From positions 3,162,001 through 3,226,000 of the forward strand of contig NZ_CP051204.2 of NCBI RefSeq assembly GCF_012516375.2: DNA of 64,000 nucleotides, in the 5' to 3' direction. The notes under the pieces were generated by a model. The model was given only the letters and a program-made list of their open reading frames with translations, did not search any database and had not been told where the DNA came from. Position 1 is the first letter of the stretch, and each line of letters opens with the position of its first letter. Shown here one piece after another: positions 50,570 through 61,300 of the stretch. The DNA is from Chitinophaga oryzae. Lineage in GTDB: Bacteria > Bacteroidota > Bacteroidia > Chitinophagales > Chitinophagaceae. Both the position numbers and the translations under genes were made by a program.

Positions 50570-51730
50570 ATGAAAACGCCTTTGAGCCAGCATCCCCTGC
50601 ATCCCCGTATGCAGGCCGCCCACCCTTTTTTTGATGCCAGTTTTACGCCCTATTATTCTGACCATATTCCGGGCGCCTGGCAGGTAACCCGTTACGAGGA
50701 TGTGGTGGCTGTATTGAGCGACTATGCTACTTTTTCCAGTGAGTACATTCCTAAAACCGATGACAATGTATTTACACGTAACCTGAACGTGACCGATCCG
50801 CCGAAGCACAGGCATCTGCGGGCGTTGGCGACGAAAGCTTTTTCGCCGGCCATTATCACCCAGTCGGAGGGGTGGATACGACAACAATGCGAAGAGTTAT
50901 TGTTGCCCCATCTGTCTACTGGTTCTATTGAGTTTGTGGGGGACTTCGCCCTGCAACTGCCTCACCGCGTGATCTCCCGCATGCTGGGAGTGCCGGACGC
51001 AGAGGTGGAAAAGGTAAGGCAATGGATTATTGCTGTAGCAGGTGATCCGCGGGTGATCGGCGTCGAAATATTCGGCCGGTCCATGCAGGAGATGAGCATC
51101 TTTTTCTCTGAGCTGATTCAGAAACGGACGGCTCATCCGGAGGACGATCTGATTTCGCAGCTGATTGTTTCTGAAGTGGAAGGCAACCGGCTGGAGACGA
51201 TGGACGTGATTGCCATGTGCGTGGCTATTTTCCTGGGAGGTTATGAAACCACGAAGAGCTCCCTGGCCAACGCCATGTATATTTTCTCCCAGCTGCCCGA
51301 TGTGCAGTCGCATCTGGCGGCCCATCACGAAGATATTCCGAAGGCCGTTACGGAAGCGTTGCGGGTATTATCGCCGGTGAAAGGATTTCCGAGAATAGCT
51401 GCGAAGGACGTCATGGTTTCCTCCGCAGCCATTAAAAAAGGTGATCTGGTGAATGTGTCCATCAGCACCGCGAATAAAGATGAATCTGTATTCGCGCATC
51501 CGGACGCGTTTGACATGGACCGGGCCAACCTGAATCAGGCGCTGAGCTTCGGTCATGGTATTCATTATTGCCTTGGTGCGCCGCTAGCCAGAATAGAAAC
51601 CCGGATTGCCTTTGAAACGATCTTCCGTCATGCGCGGGTACGGGTGGCGACGGCTGAAGCGCCGGAACCGGAAATCAGTGCGCTGGTGTACAGCTTAAAG
51701 AGCCTGCCGCTGGTATTAGACAAGGTCTAA
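50570..51730 (+). CDS. Cytochrome P450 monooxygenase
   Basis: A 386-residue soluble P450. The haem-binding loop is FGHGIHYCLGAPLAR with the ligand C334, the oxygen-activation helix has GGYETTK, and the ExxR motif is EALR. Length and the FGxGxHxCLG pattern place it with bacterial class I P450s that need ferredoxin and ferredoxin reductase; neither is adjacent. Its position between two terpene cyclases makes a terpene the likely substrate. Its 3' end overlaps that of the convergent terpene cyclase 2 by 15 bases. Confidence 0.93.
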   Translation: MKTPLSQHPLHPRMQAAHPFFDASFTPYYSDHIPGAWQVTRYEDVVAVLSDYATFSSEYIPKTDDNVFTRNLNVTDPPKHRHLRALATKAFSPAIITQSEGWIRQQCEELLLPHLSTGSIEFVGDFALQLPHRVISRMLGVPDAEVEKVRQWIIAVAGDPRVIGVEIFGRSMQEMSIFFSELIQKRTAHPEDDLISQLIVSEVEGNRLETMDVIAMCVAIFLGGYETTKSSLANAMYIFSQLPDVQSHLAAHHEDIPKAVTEALRVLSPVKGFPRIAAKDVMVSSAAIKKGDLVNVSISTANKDESVFAHPDAFDMDRANLNQALSFGHGIHYCLGAPLARIETRIAFETIFRHARVRVATAEAPEPEISALVYSLKSLPLVLDKV

Positions 51731-52699
51731 AGCTACCTGTCCATATTCGAAGTTGTACCGGGCGGTTTCCCGGTAGCTCCAGTCCATATTGCCGCGCAGA
51801 ATGGCGCCGAGAATGCGGACATATTTTCTTACGGCGGCATCATAGGGGCCGAAGTCCGGAAGTTCGGCGGACAGCTGTTCGAACTGGCGCATTTCCTGGT
51901 CGTGCAGCGCTGCTGCCTGCAGGATGGCGGTTTCCAGGGACAGCTCCCTTTCGGCTTTCATGATGAGCACCATGTTATGCTGGTCGCCATGGTCCAGTTC
52001 TTTCGACAGGGAGAAAAGATCGTTGGCCCAGCATACCAGGTTGCGCGCCAGTACCACCAGTTCCATCACTGCCGGATGCTGAAGGATATGCGCCGGCAGT
52101 GATATTTCTTCAATCACTTCGATCATGTCGGTGCTGACATGTGCGGCGCCCAGGTATTGTCTTCTCTTGTAAAATTCGGCCACCGTCGGAAGCTGGCCCG
52201 ACTGCACGTTCCCGTATTCCCAGAGGCCGGCGGCGAACATTTTGTGGAGGCTCTCCACGAAGTTATGCTGCCATTCCGTGGTGCTGAAGGCTTTGAAACG
52301 GAGCCATACGTCTGCCAGCGCGGCCATCACACCGGTGTCGCCGCTTTTGGGCGGCTGAGGATCGGCCAGGATCTGTTTGCAGGCGGCCACAAAACTTTCG
52401 AAGTTTAACTGCGACTGTATCAGTTCGTCGCGCTCTATCTGGTTGTCCATGGCGTCGTCCATGACAAACAACAGCACGTTGGCATCGTTGGCCAGCTTCA
52501 GCTGGTCCAGCCCGCATTCGGGATAAAACCTGGCGGTCATCATACCGAAGTTGTCATCCAGGTATTTTTCGTAGCTGCCGTCGGCATGCAGCGCAAATCT
52601 CTTTACCCACGCATTGGTGTGGTCGATGGCATGTTGGTAGTTTGGATTAATCGCTGGCTCAATAGGGCAGTAGAGGATTGGGAGAATGATTGCATTCAT
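51716..52699 (-). CDS. Class I terpene cyclase (second copy)
   Basis: A 327-residue terpene synthase. The metal motif is D81-D-A-M-D85 and the NSE triad N226-D-L-F-S230-L-S-K-E234; the C-terminal ARYNF carries the Arg-Tyr pair. It is only distantly similar to terpene cyclase 1, so the two should make different products. The ATG at 52699 (MNAIILPILY) is chosen; a longer frame to 52732 is less likely. The kinase gene lies about 70 bases upstream on the same strand. Confidence 0.9.
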   Translation of the reverse strand: MNAIILPILYCPIEPAINPNYQHAIDHTNAWVKRFALHADGSYEKYLDDNFGMMTARFYPECGLDQLKLANDANVLLFVMDDAMDNQIERDELIQSQLNFESFVAACKQILADPQPPKSGDTGVMAALADVWLRFKAFSTTEWQHNFVESLHKMFAAGLWEYGNVQSGQLPTVAEFYKRRQYLGAAHVSTDMIEVIEEISLPAHILQHPAVMELVVLARNLVCWANDLFSLSKELDHGDQHNMVLIMKAERELSLETAILQAAALHDQEMRQFEQLSAELPDFGPYDAAVRKYVRILGAILRGNMDWSYRETARYNFEYGQVALDLV

Positions 52700-52769
52700 A
52701 TATATCACATAATTTGGCCATATAAGGTACAATAATCTACTGCAATATTAAAACATTTATCCCCCTGTG

Positions 52770-54527
52770 TTACAGTGGTCTGCTTTCAGTGACGAGCCTG
52801 CTGGACAGAAACGGGAGTAAGGCATGGTAGAGTTGTTCCAGCATAATGGGCTTGGAGAGGAACCCGTCGCCATGCGCCCTGGCGGCTGCGACCTCTGCGG
52901 TATCGGTATTGCCGCTGATAAAAATTACGGGGATATGACGCAACAGGGTATCCTTACGGATCTTTTCAAGCAGTGCCATGCCGGATATCTCGGGCAGATA
53001 GTAGTCGAGCAGGATCACATCCGGGATAATCTCGCGGGCTTTCTCCAGGGCTTCGCCGGAAGAGGCGGCAAAAGCGGTCGTACATCCGAGGCGTTTCAGC
53101 TGCAGTTCGGCCAGCAGCCGGTTGCTGTGGTCGTCGTCCACGCAGAGCACTTTGGCCCCGTAGAAATGTTCGAACTCGTTGGGCTGCTGCGGCTGGCTTT
53201 TCCGGCTGTTGTCTGCCACCATAGGGATGCTCAGGCGGAAAGTGCTGCCTTTGCCGGTTTCGCTGGCAGCGGTCAGTGTACCGCCCAGCGTCTCCGCTAT
53301 CTTCCGGGAAATAGGCAGTCCTAACCCGGTACCTTCACCGGGCTTGGAACCGGTAATGTATAAGTCAAAAACTTTTTCCAGTTCTTCTGCGGGGATGCCT
53401 TTGCCCTCATCGGTGACTTCCAGCAGGAAATGCTGACTGGTAGCGCGGGCGGTAATGGTGATGGTGCCGCCGGGGCGGGAAAACTTGATGGCGTTGGTAA
53501 GCAGGTTGCTCAGTATCCTCGTCAGCAGCGCCGCATCGGAGACTATTCGTCCGGGGATGCCGGCGATTTTTAATTGCAGGGGTACCGGCGAAACATACTG
53601 GTAGGTGTCCAGCTGCTGGTAAAGCCATTGCCGCACGGAAAACGGCGCCGGCTGCGGCACGTCGTACATCCCTGCCTCGATACGGGCGGTGTCCAGCACC
53701 ACGTTCGTCATGTCCAGCATGTTACGGGAAGAGGCATAGAGCGCACGGATCACATCGGTAGACACCTGGATCTGATCGGGCATGCCTTCGTCTTCCGCCT
53801 GCAGCACCAGCTCGTGAGCGAGGCCGTAAATCGGGTTCAGCTGAGTACGGTAGTCGTGCGACAAAGAGTTGAGATAAGTGGTTTTATAACGGTTGGCCTG
53901 GTCCAGCGCCAGCGTCCTTTCTTCCACAAGGGCTTCCAATTCCCGGTTACTTTTGTTCACCGCCCGTTCGTAGAAGTACAGCAGCAGTGCATTCATGAGC
54001 AACACGGCCCCGGCGGCGAAGAAATAGACCAGCCGGTTGTTGCTGATGCTCAGCGGCAGCGGATCTACCAGGTTGCCGTACCAGATGACTTTCAGGATCA
54101 CCGTCACCGTTAACACAAAACTGATCGCCGCCCATTTGTAACGGCTGGATTTGATGATCAGCAGCGCGGCGCCACAGAGGAAAACGGCCAGCGCCTCGAT
54201 GTTGATGGCTGGTCCCAGCAGGGCGCCGTAATACATGGCGCTGAAGGACTGCAGTATGAAGATGGTCAGTAAAGCGGAGTTGGTCTTACCGGCTTTGTTA
54301 AACAACGGCACGCTCAGGTAAATGATGGCCATGGCGTAACCAACGCCGGAAATACGGATTTCGTGCGCTGTGTTCCATAAAACAGTCGAGATCAGGAAAC
54401 ACAGAAATGAGGTCAGTAAAGCCAGGGAGTTAAGAATGATGATGACCCGCTTGCTGTTTAACGGAAGCGGAGCTCCATCTGTACCAAGATATGGAAGAGT
54501 TTTCAACAGGCGCCAGAATCTACGCAT
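52770..54527 (-). CDS. Hybrid sensor histidine kinase/response regulator next to terpene cyclase 2
   Basis: About 585 residues. Six hydrophobic helices span about 28-205, then a short coiled coil (KSNRELEALVEERTLAL). The HisKA box reads SLSHDYRTQLNP, where most kinases have RTPLN. The HATPase domain follows (NLLTNAIKFS, TGLGLPISRKI), then a receiver domain (VLCVDDD, LLDYYLP, FLSKPI). Layout and lengths match the kinase beside terpene cyclase 1. The ATG at 54527 (MRRFWRLL) is preferred over 54566. The downstream terpene cyclase starts 70 bases after its stop, so it may be cotranscribed with it. Confidence 0.92.
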   Translation of the reverse strand: MRRFWRLLKTLPYLGTDGAPLPLNSKRVIIILNSLALLTSFLCFLISTVLWNTAHEIRISGVGYAMAIIYLSVPLFNKAGKTNSALLTIFILQSFSAMYYGALLGPAINIEALAVFLCGAALLIIKSSRYKWAAISFVLTVTVILKVIWYGNLVDPLPLSISNNRLVYFFAAGAVLLMNALLLYFYERAVNKSNRELEALVEERTLALDQANRYKTTYLNSLSHDYRTQLNPIYGLAHELVLQAEDEGMPDQIQVSTDVIRALYASSRNMLDMTNVVLDTARIEAGMYDVPQPAPFSVRQWLYQQLDTYQYVSPVPLQLKIAGIPGRIVSDAALLTRILSNLLTNAIKFSRPGGTITITARATSQHFLLEVTDEGKGIPAEELEKVFDLYITGSKPGEGTGLGLPISRKIAETLGGTLTAASETGKGSTFRLSIPMVADNSRKSQPQQPNEFEHFYGAKVLCVDDDHSNRLLAELQLKRLGCTTAFAASSGEALEKAREIIPDVILLDYYLPEISGMALLEKIRKDTLLRHIPVIFISGNTDTAEVAAARAHGDGFLSKPIMLEQLYHALLPFLSSRLVTESRPL

Positions 54528-55385
54528 ACATTCATTGTGGGTTTTTGATTGGGTCAAAGTTATCAATTGAGGGTCTTGATTGCAATGATGCCATTTACTT
54601 TTAGGCTTGCCAGGGTACCGGTGTGACTACCTGACCGCCAGGTTTTCTGAACAGTTGTACATCGTTGTAGTAAGTCTTGGTCTGTAAGATACGAAATAGA
54701 TAAAACTATTTAAGTTATTTATTGAAAAATGATGACAATTCCCTGCTGGATAAGTTTGGTGGAGGCGCCACTACCGGCAGTGCGATCAGGCGGCGCCGGT
54801 TTCCTGCTTTTTTTAACCTCCGCAGATGATTCAAAACAGACTTAAGACCGGCATCCGCCGGGCAATATTTCGTATACCCGTTGGAGATAGATAAAAAGCA
54901 TCATGATAAGAAAGTGGCTGGAAAACAGCGCAGTGGCTGCTGCCGGAGTGTCGGGAACGGCAGCGTTGTTGCAGCAGCGGGGAAAATCCCGGACATGAAT
55001 TTGAAAAAATGAATACCTTTGCGGCCACCAGAATTTTAGCCAGATATCCCAAAGTCAAACCACTCCCTTTTGTCCATGGCAACCCGTGTAAACCACAACG
55101 ATCGTATGTACCAAACTGAAAATCAGCATTTTTCTGAAAAGACTGCCCGCTCTGTGCCTGTGTTGATCACGCCTGTCACCTGCTACCACCTGATCATTCC
55201 GGAAGACATCATGGCCCGTTCGCGGGACATTTCGTCGGGATACTGCGTATAGCCGTCAACGATCAATAACTGTATTATATAAATATTTCCTGATAAAATC
55301 TTTGTTCTGTTAAAACAAACAGGGTGCATGAAAATGCACAGACCGGCATATTCCGCTAAAACCTGTTTGCCGTTAATTCAATTGT
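54528..55385. other. Intergenic region of about 860 bp before the giant surface protein gene
   Basis: No long gene is supported. A TAAGTTTG element (54751-54758) is followed by a weak hairpin and seven T (54808-54814). A second TAnnTTTG match, TACCTTTG, lies at 55014-55021 before a 58-codon frame (55076-55252). Close to the surface-protein gene an exact GTGCAT-GAAA-ATGCAC hairpin (55324-55339) would sit in its 5' leader. Confidence 0.5.
55076..55252 (+). CDS. Candidate small protein of 58 residues
   Basis: An ATG 54 bases after a TACCTTTG promoter-like element (55014-55021) opens a 58-codon frame (start MATRVNHNDRMYQ, end DISSGYCV). It has two cysteines and no signal peptide or membrane helix. 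No ribosome site or family is evident. It is reported because of the promoter match only. Confidence 0.25.
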   Translation: MATRVNHNDRMYQTENQHFSEKTARSVPVLITPVTCYHLIIPEDIMARSRDISSGYCV

Positions 55386-58300
55386 ATGTACATCCCTACA
55401 CTCATCCGCTCCGGATGGTCCTGTTTATTGTGGTGCCTGTTGCTGGCCTTGCCGGTGAGCGCGCAGTTCAGTGTGACAGACTTTTCAAACAGTCCGCTTC
55501 AAACTGCTATTACGCGCGACAAGTTCAACAACATCTATTCGATTTCCTATAACGCCGGAAGTTCGCGTAGTGTTATTACGAAGTATATTAACGGTAATCC
55601 GGGCAACCTGAACTGGATTTACGAAAGTCCGGCGTATGTTCCGGATGGTGGCTACTACTGGGGAATTGCCGTCAACGCGTATGGAGATGTATATTTCACG
55701 GCTACCGACGGGAGCGTGGGATCAGGCCGGATTATGCGTCTACGTTTTAACGGCGCGGGCTACCTGCCGGTGGAGACAGTGAGGTCCGGCACCGGCTACA
55801 TTAGCCTGGCCTTTGATCAGCAGGAGAACCTGGTAGTAATGGAAGAAGACATGGTTTCAGGGCGTGCCCGGTTGATGAGATATAACAAAGGCAATGAGTC
55901 CGGGCCGGGCACGGTGCTGTACGAGATGCAGGACAACATGTTTACGTCCTATCCCACAGGGCTGGCGGTTGATAAGAACAATACGATCTATTTCACCGGT
56001 TTTTGGGATTTCTCCAATAAAAACAATATTTACCGGTTGAAGAACGGGGCGGCGGCGCCAACGAAACATGGCTCCGGGACCTTCACTTCCCTTACATGCG
56101 ACGACGCCGGTTACCTCTATGCGGTGGATGCCGGTTCCGGCAGCGGGACATCCGGCGTGATCTGGCGGTTTGATTCCGAAATGCTGTTTCCTGACTATGT
56201 TCAGGGCGGCATCAGCGCTACCATATCCAATATTGATCCGCCGCAGCTGCCGTGGGGAATTATAGTGGACAGAGCCGCATCGACGATCTATTATAACCAG
56301 TACACCGCTCCGGGCATCAGGAAATTAACAGCCACGCCGGTCACCGTGACAGAGATGTCGCTGATGACTACCAGTCCCGGTAACGTTTCCAGCGTACGCT
56401 ACAAAGTCACGTTCAATCCGAATCTGACTGCCCCGCCACCAAAGGAGGCGTTCTCGGTGAGCACTACGGGTACTGTTTCCGGCGCCGCCGTTACACAGGT
56501 ACAATGGAATCTCGACTACTTTACTGTGGACGTCAGTACCGGCACAGGTGATGGCACGCTGGCGCTGGTAATGAACGGCACTAACATGTTGAACCCTGTC
56601 AACAGCGCCCCTGTCACCGGCGCGGCCTATGTCATTGACAGAACGCCGCCTTCCGGCACACTGACGATTAATAACGGCGCCGCCTATACCAACAGTACAA
56701 CCGTGACACTGGATATCACCGCCAGCGACGCTTCTCCGGACATGACCATGGAGTTTTCCAACGACGCTGTAGCGTACAGCGCTGCGCAACCCGTCACCTC
56801 CCGGGTGAGCTGGACGTTGCCACCGGGAGAAGGTAAGAAGACGGTATATATGAAAGTGAAAGACAAGGCGGGCAATTATCTGATCATTCAGAAAGATATC
56901 ACGATCGATACACACGCGCCATCCGTCTCCTTCACGGCCGGCCCTCCCATGATTACAACGGGCACGCAGGCGATGTTTACCTTCACGGCCGGCGAGCCAG
57001 CTACCTATGAGGCTCGCCTCGATGGCGGTACTATCAGCAGTGCCACCAGCCCGCTGCTGCTTACCGGTATAAGCGTCGCCCCACATGTGCTGGAGATCAG
57101 GGCTACCGATCCGGCCGGCAACCAGTCTGCATGGAAACCCTACAGCTGGACCGTGGAAACGCTGCCCGTAGTAACGGGAATGGATGTACCCGTCAACGGA
57201 TATTACAATGCAGGCGCTACGCTCGATTTTCTCGTACGATATGATGTACCGGTACTGGTAGCAGGCACGCCGTGTTTACCGTTAACCATCGGCGCCGCTA
57301 ATGTGAAGGCCCTGTATACCGGCGGCACCGGCACGAAGGAACTGAGCTTCCGGTATACCGTAGTGCCCGGAGATGAAGCGACAGACGGGATCTCTACAGG
57401 AGCAACGCTGGAGCTGAACGGCGGTAATATCTGGAGCACCGGCGGCGCAGATGCCTCCCTGTCGCTCAACGGCGACCGCACACTGGCCAGCGTGAAAATA
57501 CATACGCTTCCGCCGTCGGCTGCCCTGTCTGTCAGCCAATCACAGGTCAACGCCCCTTTTACCCTGACGATTACTTTCAGTGAAGGTGTAACAGGACTGG
57601 CGAAAGAGGATATACAAATATCCAACGGAGAAGTGAGCAATATTGTCACTGCGAACAATATCCTTTATACGGCCACCGTCAGCAATTTCAACACCGGGCC
57701 GATACAGATTTCGCTGCCGGCAAATGCGGCTGTCAATGCATACAACACAGGAAATACCGCCTCCAATACCGTGAATATGACGGCGGACGTGACCAGGCCC
57801 GTGGTATCACAGGTAGCCGTTCCCCCCAATGACTATTACCATGTGGCAGACAGGATCGATTTTGAAGTTGCTTACTCTGAAAACGTGTCTGTCAATACAA
57901 CGCTGGGTAAGCCTTCCCTGGGCATTACCATCGGCTCAACGGTGAGACAGGCAGAGTATCTGAGCATTAATTCTTCCAACAGGCTGGTCTTTAGTTATGA
58001 GATCATGCCAGGCGACGAGGATATGGACGGAATCACGATAGACGCCCTCCACTTAAACGGTAGTACTGTTCGTGACGACGCAGGAAACGATGCGGACCTG
58101 ACGCTGAACGGTGTTGGAAACACCACGTTTGTCAGGGTGAACACCACCCCGGTCAGCTGTATTCTTTCTATGCCCAAAACGGCTTTCAACATGCCTTTCC
58201 TCCTGACGCTGAGTTTCAGCGAGCCGATAGTAGGATTGACAGTATCGGACCTCAGCGTGTTGAATACCACTGTCAGCAGCCTGGCGGCGGTCAACGACAG

Positions 58301-61300
58301 TACTTTCACCATGCTCCTTACTCCCACAGGTGAACGATCATATACAGTGTCTTTACCGTCAGGAACAGTGACCCAGAAAGCAGGCGGTAATATTAACTTA
58401 CCGTCGAACACACTCACATTTACCTGGGACGTAACGCCACCCAAAGTGAGCAGCGTGGCGGTTCCTTCCGGTGGATACTACGGCACAGGAAAATCACTGG
58501 AATTCTATGTAACCATGGACGAGCCGGTAACGATAACGGGAAGGCCTACGCTGCCTGTCGTTATCGGCAGCAAAACCGTACTTGCTGAATATATCAGTAA
58601 CACCTCCGGAACGGTATTGCTTTTCCGGTATATCGTACAGGACGGAGACACGGACCTGGACGGCATCGCTGTGGGCAGTGGTCTCAGCCTGAATGCCGGC
58701 AGCCTGAAGGATGCCGCCGGTAACGACGCGCTGCCACCTGTACGCAATGTAGGCAGTACTTCGCAGGTGTTTGTGCATACCGTCGCTCCCACAGTAACAT
58801 TGAGCACTACGGCGATATCTCCCCTGAATCATGATTTTACCATAACAGCCACGTTCTCCGAAAGGGTAGACGGACTGGCGGCAACGGCATTCAGCGCTAC
58901 AAAAGCCGATATCAGCAATCTGCAAACAACAGATAATAAGACCTACACTGCGCTGGTGAAGCCCAGGGAGAGCGGCGCCGTCATCATCTCGCTGCCGGCC
59001 GGTGCAGCAACCAACGTAGCCGGTACGGGTAACAGCGCGTCCAATACCCTGAATGTGACCTATGACGCCACGCCGGCGGAAGTGTCCGGTGTAGACGTGC
59101 CCTCCGGCGGCGTTTATGCTGCCGGCAGCATCATGAACTTTGTGGTATGGTATAATGAACCCGTTGCCGTAACAGGCGCGCCCAGCCTGTCTCTGACCAT
59201 CGGTAATAAGGTGGTGCAGGCCCGCTACTTAAATACGGCGGGAGACCGCGTGTTCTTCGTTTACCAGGTGGTACAGGGAGATATGGACACAGATGGCATT
59301 ACCCTGGATAATACCATTCAACTGAATGGCGGTACTATTAAAGATGATGCCGGTAATAATGCAGACCTGACGTTACGCAGTATACCCGCTACGACAGGCA
59401 TACTTGTCAATACCGCTACACCGGCGGTGACGTTGTCTGCGGATGCCGCGTCACCGGTCGGCAGTGCGTTTACGATCACTACTACCTTCAGCGAAGTAGT
59501 CACCGGTCTCACCGGTGTTGCTTTCCAGGTGACCAATGGTACTATTTCCAACCTGGCGACGGCCGATAACCGGACCTATACGGCGACCATTTCTCCGGCG
59601 GCAGACGGCATTGTCACCATCAGCCTGCCGGCCGGCGCCGCTAAGAATAATGCCAATACCGGCAATACGACATCCAATACCCTCACGCTGGCCTACGACG
59701 CTACAGCACCGGAAATCACGAATGTTTCCGTTCCGGGCAGAGGCTACTACAAAGCCGGTACGGCACTGCGCTTTACAGTGAACGTGTCGGAACCGGTGAC
59801 CGTAACAGGCGGGCCATCCATCCCCATTATCATCGGTAATGAGACCGTACAGGCTACCTACACCGGTGGCTCCGGTACAACCGCCCTGGGTTTCCTTTAT
59901 GTGGTGAAGGACGGTGACTATGATATGGACGGGATCATTACAGGACCAGCGCTCCAGCTGAATGGCGGTACCCTGAAAGATGCGGCTGGCAACAACGCCT
60001 TGCTGAGATTAAATAATGTGGGCAGCACCAGCGAGGTGCTTGTCAATACCCGGCAGCCCGGCGTAACCCTGAGCTCTACTGCTGCCAATCCGACTACACA
60101 GGCATTCCCGCTGACGGCCACCTTCAGCGAAGCTGTCACCGGGTTTACATCCGATGACATGAACGCGGTCAATGCCACCATCACCCAGCTGCAAACCAGT
60201 GATAATATTACCTATACCGTGCTGGTAACACCCGTGGCCGATGGCCCGGTGACCGTACAGATACCGGCAAATGTTGTAAAGAGCCAATCGGGCAATGATA
60301 ACCTGGCATCGAATGTTTTCAGCATTCAGGCAGATATGACTGCCCCCGTCGTGACCAGCGTAAGTGTTCCGTCTCCCGGATACTATAAAGCCGGTCAGCA
60401 GCTCGTTTTCACCTTAAATATGTCAGAACCGGTAACGGCCACCGCTGCCACCGGGTTAACGGTATATATCGGTGGGACGGTGGTACCGGCCACCCTTACC
60501 GGTGGTACGGGAACGGCTACACTGGAATTCAGCTGCACTGTCCAGGATGGTTTCATGGACATGGACGGCATTACCCTGGGAAGAGTGCTCAACGGCACAG
60601 TGAAAGATATAGCCGGTAACGTCGCTGGTCCAATCCTGGTTAACATTGGTAACACCAGCGGCGTGTTTGTCAATACACAACATCCAACGGTTTCCGTGGC
60701 TACGCCTGCTGTCAGCCCTGTGCGTCAATCTTTCCCGGTCACCATCACTTTCAGCGAGCGGGTAACCGGATTTACAGCGAACGGCATTACAGTCACCAAC
60801 GCTACCGTGAGCCAGTTACAAACCACCGATAATATCATTTATACAACAACCATAACGCCTGCGGCAGATGGCGCCATAACGGTGCAGGTGCCTGCCGGCG
60901 CCGCACAGAACATAGGCCTGAATGACAACATAGCGTCCAATCTGCTCAGCCTTCAGGCAAAAATAACAGCACCGGTAGTCGCCCGTATAGACGTGCCCGG
61001 TAGTGGTTATTACAGAGCCGGGCAGCCACTGAACTTCAGCGTTCACCTGTCAGAACCGGTGAGCGTAACAGGCACACCATCCATACCGGTAATCATCGGT
61101 AACCAGACCGTACAGGCTATTTATACCGGCGGCACGGGAACGGCTACACTGCAATTCCGCTATACCGTTCAGCAGGGTGATATGGACCTGGACGGCATTA
61201 GCGTGGGCAGCGCCATCGTACTGAATGGCGGCGCGCTGAAAGACGCTGCGGGCAATAATGCTAACCTGGCATTGATGAACATCGGCAATGCCAGCGGCGT

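Noticed and set aside
54760..54820. Hairpin plus seven T downstream of TAAGTTTG as a small RNA gene.
   Set aside because: The stem is only about six bp with a large loop and the resulting RNA would be about 50 nt; not enough to call a gene.
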